From contig NC_083600.1 in assembly GCF_020882245.1 (NCBI RefSeq), positions 6,138,001 through 6,202,000 of the forward strand: DNA of 64,000 nucleotides, written 5' to 3'. The notes below the pieces were generated by a model. That model saw only the letters and a list, made by a program, of their open reading frames with translations, was not told the DNA's origin and did no database searches. The stretch is from Rhopalosiphum padi. Taxonomy: Eukaryota; Arthropoda; Insecta; Hemiptera; Aphididae. Every line of letters begins with the position of its first letter. Position 1 is the first letter of the stretch. Position numbers and translations under genes: made by a program. This document shows, piece after piece, positions 43,100 to 57,900 of this stretch.

Positions 43100-43760
43100 T
43101 AATAATATAATACATTACCTAAACGGGTACAACGCCGTTCACGTTTCAGACGCATACGCATGGCGTACGCGATTTAGACACACTTAAGATTTCTGCGCAG
43201 CCGGTCGTCCGTCGTACTTTTTAACACACGATTTAATCGCATAGCATAATAATATAATATATAGTATCATAATATATTTATAACTATATCGTATTTTGTC
43301 GTAAGCGAATATATATCGTAATATTGTACAATATAAATGTGCTGTAGCTTACAGAGTCGTTGCGTTTACGCACCGCACGTGCACAATTTTTTACCACGCG
43401 TGTACATTATAATACATTGTTATTATCATGAAGTTTAGTAAAGCGTCGATAGTACATCATCGATAAGTCGATATAAACCAATGATTTCGAACGGTACGAT
43501 GACACATAATATCATATTATGACGTGATTTCGGTCAACGGTCAAAAATATCATACTACTACTACTACTACTACTACTACAGCACCGCGCGTTCCACGTTA
43601 TCCACGTAACTATAATATTATTATATTAATATTAATATTATTATTTTGCTGTTGCGGTCGGTACAACTGGACGCGTCAGTGTTTGCGCAGGAGGACGTAT
43701 ACACAGTTTTCACCGGCGATTAATTTCCATTGTGACTGCTCAAACGGTTTACGATAACGG
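43100..43760 (+). promoter_or_regulatory. Probable trehalase promoter and non-coding first exon
   Basis: CpG density rises sharply here within CpG-poor DNA, and the stretch ends in ATAACGG|GTAAGTTG, a strong splice donor at 43761. The next strong acceptor on this strand that leads into coding sequence is TTTTTGTAG at 51293, just before the trehalase first coding exon. I infer a non-coding exon ending at 43760 and a start site somewhere in 43200-43600. It also holds an ACT repeat (43554-43580). It could instead belong to an unrelated transcript. Confidence 0.4.
43554..43580. repeat. (ACT)n microsatellite
   Basis: About nine ACT units inside the CpG-rich putative first exon of the trehalase gene. 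Confidence 0.9.
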
Positions 43761-46700
43761 GTAAGTTGTTATTATGCGTGATTTTCTCTTCGCAAAAATA
43801 TTTTATTATTATATTTCAAAATGTAATTGACGTCCACAAAACACGAGCTGTCCGTTAAGAGCTCGTCCGTGATTATTATTGTAACGCTTATAGTTTTATT
43901 ATTATCCGCATGAACTGTGATATTTATTCGTGTGATTGCCGACGAAACTTTTTTTACGAAATAACCTTTGATGTGTTTTTAATCGTCACGATTTATACAT
44001 TTTTTTCGACTTTTCGTTAGGTATATACGAGACTGTGTTACATTGCCTCCTCAAAATGATATTTACCACCTACATAGTGTACAACCTATAGTAATACTTA
44101 TTTAGATCAATAGTAGAGGTACAATAGGTACACATGATGCATAATAATAGTACCTATATTATTATTTATGACATTATATTTCCTAATACATACATAAATT
44201 TCATAATCTAGTAAACTAAGATCATAATTAAATTTTTACTTGAGTATTGTGTTTTTGTTAACACCGTTCACACATGAAACATTATATTATGTTGACGTTA
44301 ATATGTTATGTTTTTTTTTTATATAATATAGTGTTGATATATTTGTTATATTATTAACGTTGTTTTAAACACTTATAACTTCCAAGAATCTTTTTGGCCA
44401 ATTAACTGGTTAATTTTATATGAGTTACAATAAATTAATTTTTTTTAATTATTTAAAAATATAACTTAATTAATGTATGTTTATATTAACTTTTAGAAAA
44501 ATAACTTTTCGATGATTTATAGTTGGTCAATGGTAATTTCCGTTTGATTTTATAAGACATTATAAATAATATTATTTCAACTATTAATTTAAACGGTTTG
44601 TATATACGCTACAGTGTATCGCTGATAACCTTTTATTTTATTAATGAAAAAACATACTTTGTATCGAGAAATGAAACAAATGAAGAAATAAACCATTAAC
44701 TTAAATTAAACAAATACAGACACAACTGTCTAAAACACTAAAACAACTTTTAGTGTGTATATTTTATGATTATAAAATTTCTTAAGAAAATCGGTATCTA
44801 GATACTTGTGAATATTAGGTACTCATCATTTTTATATACATATACGAAAACTTTTAAATACAAACATTTTTTGTTGTTATAATATTATTGGTAGAAATTT
44901 TATTCCTCGAAATATATTTTATCGAATACCTACTTATTTATTTAATATCATAACTAAATAATAAGGAAAAAAATAAAAATAAAAAATCAGATTCTTAAAT
45001 TATTTTATTGTTATCCATCAAACGTTTAATTAAAATCTATACAAAGCATTTTTTAATATAACAAGTAACCGTAATCAAAATCCGAGTTTATCGTCTTTCA
45101 GTATAAATTTGATCAAAGTTAAAATATTTCTGGTTAGTTATTATTTTTTTTTAATAGTTATGTATATCGAAAAAAATCAGGAAAAATGTTCTGGTATTTA
45201 GGTACTCAATATATGTATTTGCATTCAGATATAGTCATTACGACATCAATTGGAAGAGGTAATTTTTTCTTTAAAATCAAACGTTTCCGCTAGATTTATA
45301 GATATATAATATTATGAACATAAAATATGTGCCTGTCATCGAGTCCAATTTCCATTTCATACATAACATGTACCTACACTATAATGTTGATGATTTGGAG
45401 CATTCATGAGATACTAATATATTTTGAGGTATACCTATAATATCCATTTGAACATAATATTCTCTATGTGTGAACAGTTGTGGTCGAAGTTATTAGATCA
45501 CGAGTATTTTGGTTTTAAAGAATATCAAAATTGATTCGTGAAATTAAAATCGTGACGTTATTGTGTAAAACATTCAGGATACAAAACGAAACTGTCTTAA
45601 AGAATGAAAGAAACTATGGCTGTATAGGTATATATATAGTTTTCAACTACTCACACGAACTACATATAGTTTCGCGTATTATTTTGCATTAAATATTACA
45701 AAATATGTTTCGTTTAACGTTGTATGACATTTATTATACGAGTTGCGTAATAATAGAATTACGTGTATTGAATTATATCTTTTTTCCATGATAAAATATA
45801 ATATAATAATTGTTTATTTCAATATTTATATCTATATATCTATATATATACATTTTTCCAAGATTATAGAAATTAATTATCCTTAATTATGAATAATTGA
45901 ATCGCTTTTTTTGTTACATACAACATTTTTTACTAACCTACGTTAGTGTATTCAATCTATAAACAGAAAATTAACAAACATGAATAAATCTATGTCTTTA
46001 TATTATATTTACATTATATAGATATTAGTTTGTTGAGTTGCCAATTATTAGGTGCAATAAGAAGACTTTGAATACAATACTGAAAAAATGATATATCTTG
46101 GCTAAGCGTATTAAATTATTATGGCTAGATACACGGACAAACTAAAAATATTTTTTAACAAACGATTATAATTCAATAAACATTAATTTTTCGCTAATAG
46201 ATAAGATAGTAATAAATAATTTCGTTTTAAAAATTATTAATAATTGTATGACGACATATTTATATTATGGTCGAAAGTATAATACGAGTATGTTATTTAC
46301 GAAAAATTTTTATTATAAGAAAATATGTGCTATGAATGTTGAGTGACAGGAATTTAACAAGCTTAAAAAATATGTAATTTAAATAATATTACAAAATTAT
46401 TTTTTTATACGTATATGTGATATTTTATTATATTATATCTGATAAATGTTTTGTTGAGAAGTTTTTTTAAACACATGTTTTCATTTTTTTTTTATGGTCA
46501 GATTCTATGGTAAAATATGGGATTTTAGTATAATAATAACTTAAAAAATTGTGAAAACATAACGTAACGCTGATCAAAAAAATTCCAATTAATCACATAT
46601 TATTGACAAGAACATAAATACTTATTGTAAGTTACATAGCATAATATAAATTAATTAAAGATACAACGAAATTCAAAATATCTATATAGAATTATAGACA

Positions 46701-49700
46701 TTAAAATTAAAAAAAAATACAATTATTTTATTAATATAAATTAAAAGTTGAATATATAATAATATTCAATAATTATGGCATATAATTTTCTGAATAATTT
46801 AGAAAAGGAGGAAATGAAGAATGAGATCAAGTTTAAAATACATTAAGGTACATATGTATTCATACTATATAAAATATATTTGTTTGATTTAAAGCGTTTT
46901 TTTTTTATTATTTAATCTGTTCGTCTTTCATTTTGCGTTTTTTGATAATAATTACCGCGTTCTGTTTTATTGATATTTTTTATTTTTATTTATCCCCGAA
47001 TTTTTACTTTTTAATGTAAGTAATATGGATATACACATTTAATATGGTCTGTTGAGGTACATAACATTATGGTAGACACTGTGTATTATTATATTAGCAT
47101 AAATTATGTTTATACCATATTAATAACCATATTAAAAATCTAGGCGTGTATTTTTATTTACATTAAAATTTATAATATAAAGTAATACCTTACTCATCGC
47201 TAGTATTATTAGAAATAAATATGCCAATAAGTTGAAGAGTTTTGTTCCACAAAGCTCGTAATACATGGTGTCCAATCTGATGTAATGTTTCTGATATCAA
47301 AATAAATAATAGATCAGTACACTATAAAGGTCTGAAAAATAATAAGATTATCCCAGAAATGACTACCTGTACGGCTGTACCTATACTATGTTTTTATTAT
47401 TATCACTGTCGAAGTGTCGAGTGCAGTTAAATTAACGCTAAATTATAATTAAATACCATTTGGAATTTTGCGTTGAACACTTTAAAACAGTCCTTGACCG
47501 GATAAATTTTAATAATATTATAATTTCAATAACTATCATAACATTGACTTTGAAAATTATAAACAATTACAAATTTTCTGTCGATTAAAATTGTATTTTG
47601 TTATTTGATATACCTCAGTGGGTCACAGCTCCTACAGTAGGTAATATTATTTTCTCCAAATATTTTGCGGTACAGATTCAGGGTCACCATCAATTATCAA
47701 GTGCGTGAAAATAATTGCGATTATTTTACAAATTAAATGATTATGCAAAGTATATTAAATACTTGACTATAAGTCCCTGTATTTTTATATTTAACCACAC
47801 CTAAAGTTAAAAAATATGATTATGACGGAGTTTGTTTTATTTAGTATTTATTTATATTATGAATGGTAAAATTAAACAATATATTTTTTTTCGTACACTA
47901 TTGAATATAACAAACAAAATTAACTAGTATTTCGTTGCCGGCGAGTGTGGTGACTAAGCCTAGCAGAAATAAGTACCGCGGACACGGGTGGGTTGTGTTG
48001 ACGTCCGTTGCAGTAAATAACGATTGCAATAAATAATTTATAATCTTGAAATAATTCCAGCCGAAGATAATTACCATTTTTATTATATTGAAATAATTAT
48101 TAAATATAAAATTTTGTTTTGCTTGTAAATTGATTAAGAGTGAAATATTTGTAATATATGTATATTTATGAAACATTAAACATATATAGATTTCTCATAA
48201 AAATTTGAAACCTGTTAAAAGAATAAAATAGATTACAGCATGTAAAATATAAGTACTTATATCTAAATATTAAAAATATATTTTGATTAAATCTATTTAC
48301 TTGTAGAATATCAAAACTTCCAAATTCTATATTTCTATTACATATACTGGAACAAATATTAGGTACATCTAGAATCAATCATTTTTGTTATTACAACTAT
48401 AATAATGTTAATAATATTTTTTTATGGTTCAAAATTGGTAGGTATAGTTAATTATAATATAAATAGGTATACCACGCATAAACTTCAACATTTAATTAAC
48501 CCTGACTGATGTGGTTTCTCATCACTGTACATTGAGAAATATTCAACTATTAATAATTTAAATGTACACAAAATAATTAAGTATTTACCAATATGGCAAT
48601 ATACATATTATTACTGTCCCTCAATCGATACACTCACTTAGCGCCCTTGTTCTACTCTGCAATTTATTCGGAAATATCACTTGACCTGTTGTGAAAAAAA
48701 CCATGTTATGTAAATAAATATATAAGTTGGATTAAATTATCAATAGATGCCACATAGTAGTATCTAAAAAACAAACAGACAAACAATCCATAATTCCAAA
48801 ATTAAAAAGATTAGTAGATGTGATTTGAATTTATTGACATAATTGCGCACGAAAAATGATTTCAAGCATATATGATTATCAAAGAACTAATCTTTATTAT
48901 AATCGAACTATTCTATGTTAATAAACCTATTATTGTTATTGAATTTTTAGTTAATATTTTAAAATAGGTATATAATATTTTTTAAATCTCATTGTCTTTA
49001 AAAAATTATAATTTATAATATACGAATTGGTTTTAAGGATAAAATATTGTCAAAATTATTATGAAATGCGTAATAATTTGAACGATATATATACATATAT
49101 ATACATACCTATAATGTTGTATAATTTTTATTACAAATATCTATATAGATTGTGCATACTATTTATTTTCAATATATTTGAATCTTATAAAAACAACTTA
49201 TGGAAGAACGTTTTATTACATTTTCAAGTTTTTTGATCGAGAAAAAATTTGTAAAACATTGAAGTGTAATTAAAAAGACTAAAAATAAAAATAAAAATTT
49301 TAAATTCATATAAATGGCTAATATTATAATTGTCAATGTGTATAGAAAATACTAATTTAATTAATATGGGAATGTTGTGTGTTTCTACGATTAATATTTT
49401 TTTAATTAAAACAAAAATTCTGTTTAGAAAAATCTTTATCATACATTTGAACATCCAATTTCGTCAAAATTCAAACAAAATTCAAACTTCATACAAATAA
49501 AGTCAGTAATTTTATAAAAAAAAACCTAGCTTCATGATTAACTTTGTTTTTAAACAGTACTCACTTAGTAAGAATCTTGTATAAAATATCCAAGCCTTAG
49601 GTATTTTAAACATCAGGCATAATATAGTTTACAAAATGTCATGATAAAAAATTAATCTTCAAACATATACCTATAATAGAACATAGACTTTATTTATTTT

Positions 49701-51293
49701 CAATATTTTTTAATTGGTATGAGTAAAACTGAAGAGAAACCTTGTATTACATTTTTGACGCTAAAATCCGAAATATTTTTAAAATTATATCATGTCTATT
49801 GTTTATATAATATTGATATAAATATTTTGTGAAGATTTAAAATACCTATTTAATTATTAATTTTGGAATTACCAGTAAAAAACAAAATAGATTTTATCGA
49901 AAATTAATGTAGTCCGGTTTTCTACTATTTTTTTTAATAACATAAACAATAATTTTGCTTATAAATCTTTTTTCTTCAATATTTTCTAATTGCTATAATT
50001 ACATTTTATGAGGAACTCTATAATTCATTTACAAGATTTTGACCGAGCTAAAATGTTTTTATTGATATTTAAAAAAAAAAACATAGCATACAATTAAAAA
50101 TTAAAATCTCTATAAATAGCTCTAAAACTTCAAAATACATTGATAATTTAAATGTAAACATTTGATAAAAATTCCAAGTATCTGCAGTTATATTTGTTTA
50201 TTAATTACAACAAAGTTATAATAAGATATTAAAATTTAAAATAAAATAATTTATTTTTTACTATAAAATGTGTTATTAGATTTTAAAAAAAACACAATAT
50301 TATTTTGCATTTTTTTCTATAAATAAGTACATTAATTGGTCCACTTAGAATCTAAAAATCATAACCATGATTTTATTATCTTAATTTGAGATTTAAGTTT
50401 AGTTTTTTAAAATTCGAAATTTTGGGCTTCTAAAGATGATAAATAATTGTATTATGATAAGAATGTCCATAAACTACTCGTATATCTCAAAATATTATCT
50501 TCGATGATAATTCATTGATAATACATACAAATTTTTCGATAGAGGTTTATTATGGCTCTAATAAGAGGAAATATGGATAAAATCATTTCACTATTTTACT
50601 TTCCCATTTTCAATTCGACCATAAAATAGCAAATTGCTCATAGAGTACCTATACAGTATGTTAAGACTTTACATAACAACATTATGTTCAAAAACATATA
50701 ACTATAGCTATATATTACATAAATTTAAATAATATTATATGTATAGGTACCAATTAAAATATTTCCTGTAGGTATAGTTTTATAAGTACCTACTGTATTT
50801 ATTTATATTAATAAGATACATATTACGATTTAAAGTTAAATAATGTTTAGACATTTTTTATTATGTTAAATTTTAAATACTTAAATAAAATAATATCAAA
50901 CCCGATGGTACCTATGATTTTTAATTATCTTATTAATTAACTATCAAAGTATCAAACATTTCATGATAGTATGGATTTGGGGTACCTATTGAGTTTTAAC
51001 TAACAATTTTTTTTCCTAAATTTATAACATTTTTTAGGTCATTATTTATACCTTAAAACAACTCTTTTGTACATATAGGTTAGGTTATATAAAATTAATG
51101 TACACATACTATCCCAGCTATCACTTGAATACTCAAATTCGAATATTATTCACCGATACTCGGATGTTATAGAAAGTAGCCAATAATTATTAGTATAGTA
51201 AATTAATTAATTCTTCATCTGTTTTATCAATATTTTTTTTTTTTAGTAGGTCAAAACATTTTAATAATGTAATATAACTTTTTATTTTTGTAG
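43761..51293 (+). other. Probable intron in the trehalase 5' UTR (7.5 kb)
   Basis: Very AT-rich, CpG-poor, with no gene. Features noted: an AACTGGTT word at 44404-44411 and a GC-rich patch at 47930-48010 (CCGGCGAGTGTGGTGACTAA...) unlike its surroundings, probably a transposon scrap. No coding exon is called. Confidence 0.55.
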
Positions 51294-51758
51294 ACCATCA
51301 TTATACACGATATCGTGCGTGGATCTAAATATAGACGAGGAGAACACCTCCGGTAAAACGATCGCGTTCGACATATAGTGTGGGTGTCCACTGTCCACAC
51401 ACTACCATCAATAATCGCAGTGTACCATAGTGATGATGACCATTTACTTTACTGTACCGGTAACGACAATGACAACGGTACCGGAAACACGGTAACAGCA
51501 GCGTTTACCTACTTTTTGCATTTGTGCGAGATACCGTGCGCGTGCGCACGAGCACTGGAAAAGGTAGTCGAGTTGGGCGATGATACGCGTCCGGCGGCGT
51601 GTGCCGAAAGTCCGTGGCCAATGATCGTCGTGACCCGTGACGACCGCAGTAGAAGTGATATGACCACAACCACGGTGGCAGTAGCGGCGGCGGCGACGGG
51701 AGCGGTGTCTTGGCAGGTCACCACTTGGTCCACTGGTTCGCCCGCGGCAGTCTGCAAG
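51294..51758 (+). other. Trehalase 5' UTR part of the first coding exon
   Basis: Begins after the acceptor TTTTTGTAG at 51293 and is CpG/GC-rich like the coding part. The coding frame is open upstream to an ATG at 51378, so 51378-51758 could be translated as an N-terminal extension. I treat it as UTR because the ATG at 51759 gives a proper signal peptide. Confidence 0.5.
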
Positions 51759-51913
51759 ATGCGCTCGTCCGCCACGGTGACGACGACTGTCACCGCCATC
51801 GCCGTCAGGCTGACGGCCGTACTATTGCTATTGATGGCGTCTTCGCGCCCAGCCTCCGCCCTCGGACAGCTACAGGGCCAGTACAACGGCCCATATCCGG
51901 ACATATGTCCCAG
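51759..51913 (+). CDS. Treh: Trehalase coding exon 1 (signal peptide)
   Basis: Encodes MRSSATVTTT..., the hydrophobic VRLTAVLLLLMA core, and LGQLQGQYNGPYPDICP plus two bases. The ATG has A at -3 (CAAGATGC). Upstream in-frame ATGs at 51378, 51618 and 51660 would place the hydrophobic segment internally, so 51759 is preferred. Donor CCCAG|GTAGGT. Confidence 0.75.
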
Positions 51914-54900
51914 GTAGGTTTTTTCTCATAATATGTATTTCGGTAGTCATTCTCGATAATAACTGTCAATGATGTACGTATGTATTTTTCGGATGTTGTG
52001 GCTTCAAAAACTTTATAGAAAAAAATAAAAAATAATGCGAAACCACACGAAAATTATTAACAAATCAAATTTAAGTGCCACAAAAAAGCGTTAAAAGTTA
52101 TTAATAACAAAAATGTGTATATTTGAAACGTATATAGTATATACTCAGTATGCATTGAATATGAAGCTGATAACTTACCAGTGATGAGTGATATATAGAT
52201 AGTTTGGCAAGGCACATATACATATTTAATCTAATTCTTTAGCAAAACAATAATGAACAATGTTTATTTGAACTTTAAAAAAATGTATTATATATAATAT
52301 AAATGTTTATTTTTCATATTATTTTTTTTTGAATTATTATCGTGTTAGGCTCACATAAATCGCTTCGTTTGAGAGTTATTGTATCGAACGCAGTCATAAA
52401 AATGTCAGGTGGCATAAAATTATATTTTGATGCTCAGGGTTCCCGACGGATCATTAATTATTATAAATTATCATACTATTTATTTTCAATTATATGTAAA
52501 TAACATGGCTATATGCAAGTAAACTCGTATACCTAATTTACAAATAAGGGGCGATTAAATTGTCACTATATGTTTATGTCAAGTCAATATAATTATTTCT
52601 TATATAATAATATGTTTCTAAATGTAAAAGCTATTTATTTCGCTAACAAATAGACGTATACATCCGATACATGTGACATTTTTTTAATATTAAATGATCT
52701 GCTGCTACAACATTCCGAAATAATACTATTATGTAATGTATAGCAGAAATCAACTTTAGAGTTTAATATTTTTTCTTAGGATTAGATTTTATTGACGTAT
52801 TTTTTATAATTTATACTATTTCAAATTTTAAAGTATTATAAAATATTTTCGAAAAACTTTAATACATTTTATGGTTTATTTTTTTTTTATTAAATACATT
52901 TATTAGAATTTAATCATATAAATTATGTAGTACCTAATAACTAATGAGTAATAACTAATAATTATATTTTATTTTATTACTATACAATGGTTTCTAATTA
53001 GTATCTAGTAATTAGCTCTACTATAAAGTAAACTTTCTATATTATAAAAGTATTAAAACCATATATTTTATACTTAGTAGAATTTAAAATATAGGTACTT
53101 ATATAGTCATATATTACATGTTTTGTATTAAATAAATATGTGCTATTTTTATTTTAGTTAAGTATTGAATAGCATTATATTATTCAATAAAATCAAATAC
53201 CTAGATAACATGATGAGATTCTATATTATATCTTATAATTATTTTTACTATATAATAGTTATTACTTATTTTACTAATATTTTGAATCAATATAATATAG
53301 ACCCTTAAATAGGTACCTTAGGAACATTAAGTAATTTATGTTAAAATGTGTATTTCACAGTCTATTACATATTTTACCTAGTGTTTGAATATACAATATT
53401 TAAAACACGCCAAACCCTATTAAATGATGTACTTGCTTAACTGTTATATGAGTTGTAGTTATAAATTATAATATAGTCGTCAAATTGTCTATCTAAATTA
53501 ATTCTTAATAATTGTGTATCCATCCGTTACATAATCATAACAAATAATGATATTTTAATGTTCAAGTTTATAAGAATTAGAAAACCTTTTTCTCTTCATT
53601 ATTTTTATATTATTTATTAATGTATAAAATATGCCGTAATATTAATCAGTGAGCTATACATCTATTAAATGGAAAAATTTTAATTTATTTTATATTTTTA
53701 CAAATATGATTTTTACAGAAGAAATTTTACATAATTATTGTAGTTTTTAGTTTAAATTAAAATTTTTACCTTCCAAACGTAAATATTAAATTTAGTAAAA
53801 TTGGTTGAATTTTTCCACGAACATCTTTTGGCTTTTAGTTATTTTCATGATTTTCTATAATTACAGTTATTATTTAATTTACGACTAATATGTTTCTTTT
53901 AAAATTAAATTGTCGTTTTGCTAATATATTATGTCAAGCAATTAATAACTAAATGAAAATGATTCAAACAAAATTATAATTTTACGAAAAAAAAAATATA
54001 AATATATTGTTATAAATATATTTAATACCTACGCAGTTTATGATTTGCAAATGTGAAGATATAAAATTGTATTAATTTTTCATATTTCAAGTAAGTACCT
54101 ACTTTAATATACCTACTGAAAAAATCATCTTTAAACTAAGAGTAGTTAAATACATTTTAACTAAAACTTGTACATCTACCTATTTAGTATATTAACTTCA
54201 TATTATATTCTAATCACCTTTATTAGACGTTTCACATAAATATGTTATTTTTTTTAACAGAATCTTATTTAATAAGAAGTATATAATATAAAACATTACA
54301 AATTCAACTAAGTAAATCCGTGTTTTTTATAACTGACACAGTTTTGTTCAGTACTCTGTACTAAATTGACTAATTATTTATAATAGTCACAAATATGATA
54401 AACATAATTTAACTATGAAAATATTAATGCTAACGTGTTTCAAACATTTTATTTTTAATAATAGAATTTTAAATTGTGACATAAAAATCCACAAAAATAT
54501 TACGAAGATAATATTTTCAATTTTTATATTATAATATATACATCATAAATCATTATAGTTCAATATATCGTGTTTATGAATCATAATTTGTGAAGTATAA
54601 TATAGTATTATTGGTATTTGTGAAATATTATTTTTATTAAATTAGTGATTACTGACATTTATATCTTATTGCTGGTCTGTTTTGTATAAAATAAATCTTT
54701 AATCTAGATTTCTATTTCTTGACTTGGTATAATACATAACAATTATCGTAATATTTAAGAGAATGTACATAATTTTTTTCTCATTGAAACTAAAACTTCG
54801 ATAATATTGGAATATATAATACATTAATACATTATAAATGTTTAAAAAATGCTTTTAATAAAATGTAAATTGTACCAATACAAAACTTTTCTACACATAT

Positions 54901-57900
54901 AATTACTTAATTATACCTATCTACGTTTATATTTAACTACATAACTGTATTCTATGCGAATAATGGTTACTTGTAATAATATTACGTAGGTACTCGTAAT
55001 AAGAACTGTTTTTTTTAATAGGTAAAATAAATTGAAGTTAATAAAAATTAAATCTATTTTAAGATGTTAGCCTTGTAATCATAATTTTAACATATTTAAG
55101 TATCTAAATAACAAATCCCGAAACTATTGATTGATTTACGTCATCTAACTTATACTTACTTACTCATAACTTGCTTAAAAATTGAAATATCCAAAAAAAG
55201 TTTATATATAAACGTAGACAATACCTACTTTTAACTTTAACTTTGATAATAGGGCAATTCACTCTAATATTAAAGCTAACAACACAAAATCTGTTAAAAA
55301 ATTTGCTATTTTGCATGTTTATAAGATGGATACAGCAATACATGATGGGGCATGTGGCCCATGAGATTATAGTGACATATCGTCCTTTTATTATGTATTG
55401 TTCTCTAATTTAATAAAATATAAAAATAATTCTAATTAAGTATAGATACAGAGATTCAACAGAGTCACACCGTCTTACGTAGGTATATACTCGAAAACTT
55501 TAAAAACTTTAAATAAACTTTAATAGCTTTGAATTTACTTATGATTACAATTCACAAAAAGTTTTATTTTATACTGTACCAAATACAAATAATCTTCAGA
55601 TTTGAATAATATTTACATTCAGTATAAAATATATTATGTGTACATCATTATAATTAAATATCACATTATGTTAAATATATTTGTGTTATTAATTTTAAAA
55701 CTTAAACAAAAGGTTTAATGATCGTAAAAAAAATTACGAATATAATGTTATTCAAATAATTTAAGTATATAAGCACAAGAAATATTTTTGAATTGTATCT
55801 TGGTGTATTAACTTATTATCTTAGCAACTTATATTTACTAACTAAGCGCTGCATTTTTTTTTAATAATTATTACAATCCATTTTTTAGTTTTTAAAAGAA
55901 TTTATAATTTTTTAATTCAACACACTGATTACATGATACATGAAATCATAAGAGGCAATAAAATATGCCACTGGGTAAAAAAATTCATAAGCAATATAAT
56001 TAAAAACTTTTTTTTTCCAAAATAATACATAATATATTTAATAAGTTTTTTTTTTCTATAATTATTGTTACATTTTTATTTTTAAAATACGTCACATATA
56101 AATTATTATGCTTTTTTGTAAAAGTTTTGAACTAACTCCACATTGAATAAGAATATACGCTTCGCAATATACCTATGTATATGATGAAGTAATGGAGTGA
56201 AACTAGTCCACTATCCGCGCAACCCGGTATAAACGGTCATCTTGGGGCATAAACGAATTAATTTCTTTTTTGATACGATTTATTACAATTGTACCCTATA
56301 TACATGTATCATGTATGTAATATTTATCGATTATAATATAATAACTGCTTTAAATTAATTACAAAATACAATTTTATTAAACATAGCAGCAGTCAAAAAT
56401 TATTTGTCATACATTTTAATCATATTATGGTATTTGTATGTTGTATTATTCATTATAGTGATATATATTGCCACGGTGAACTTCTTGACGATATACAAAT
56501 GCAACAGCTGTATTCAGACTCTAAAACTTTCGTAGACAAGAAATTACGTCGGAGCGAAGCTGAAATTATAAAATCGTATAGGGAATTGAAATTACGAAAT
56601 AACGGTCGAGTGCCTAATCGTGCTGTACTTACAAAGTTTGTTGAAGACAACTTCAGTGACGATCCATTAGTCGAGTGGGTGCCGCCTGATTTTGTTGAAA
56701 TTCCCACTGTCAGTACTTATGTACAGGATAAAAATTACAAGTAATAATTAAAATAAGAAAATAAATCAAAATTATTATAAATTATATTATTATATAGTAA
56801 ACGAACTTTTCAACCGAGCGTGAAAAATATTGCATTTTAATGTATTTGTAATATGTAATATTATTTTTTAAGGAATTGGATCTTACAACTAAATCAAATT
56901 TGGAAAAGATTGGCACGGAAGGTAGATGAAGACGTTAAAGTAAACCCCGATCGGCATTCATCTATTTATTTGCCAAACGGATTCTTTATAGCTGGTGGCA
57001 GATTCACTGAGCTTTATTATTGGGATTCGTATTGGATCATAAGAGGTAAAAAAACGAATATAAACGAATAAAAACCGAAAAATGACTATAATAAATTATA
57101 ATTATAATTCGTGGTGCAAATAATATTTTATTTTCGTAGGAGCAATACTATGTGACATGAAAGACACTGCCAGAGGAATCATACAAAACTTCCTTTACTT
57201 GGTTCACCGTTTTGGTTATGTACCGAACGGAAGTAGAATTTACTATTTAATGAGATCTCAGCCACCGCTCCTCATCCAAATGGCTGCGTCATATTATACA
57301 TATACAGATGACTTAGATTTTATTAAGAAAAACATACAAGTAAATTACCTATATACTATAACTATTCAATGTTAGTACTAATTTTTTTAAGATAGTATTC
57401 AGTGAACACCAATTAATACGTTTGATTAAAAAAATAGTAATAATCCAAACTGAATTTGATAATAATTTATATTGTTTATAAACAAATAATATGCTTATAT
57501 TTTTAAAAGTTATTATTAAATATTCGAATATTTTTTTCAATAGTATCTGGAAGCAGAATTCAATTTTTGGATGACAAACCGAACAATAAAAGTTGAAAAG
57601 GCAGGTAATACCTATGTAATGGGACAATACAACACACATACCAGAGGACCTCGTCCCGAATCCTATTAGTAAGTGTAAAATTGATTTTAAAATAAAACAT
57701 ATATATTCAATTAATACATTTTTTTTTAGTCAAGACAAAACCTTAGCTATGCCTTTTTCAAGCGTAGACGATAAAAATGAGTTGTATTCAAGATTAAAAG
57801 CTGCCGCCGAAACGGGTTGGGATTTTTCGACCAAACATTACAATAATTTTGGTCAAAATACTGGTAATATTCTCTAAATATATATTATAAAAAAATGTAT

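Noticed and set aside
47898..48176. - strand 92-codon frame with a GC-rich pocket (47930-48010)
   Set aside because: Mostly AT-driven hydrophobic sequence; the GC-rich pocket is more likely a transposon scrap than an exon.
51509..51904. - strand frame opposite trehalase coding exon 1
   Set aside because: Shadow of the GC-rich signal-peptide exon; no product recognisable.
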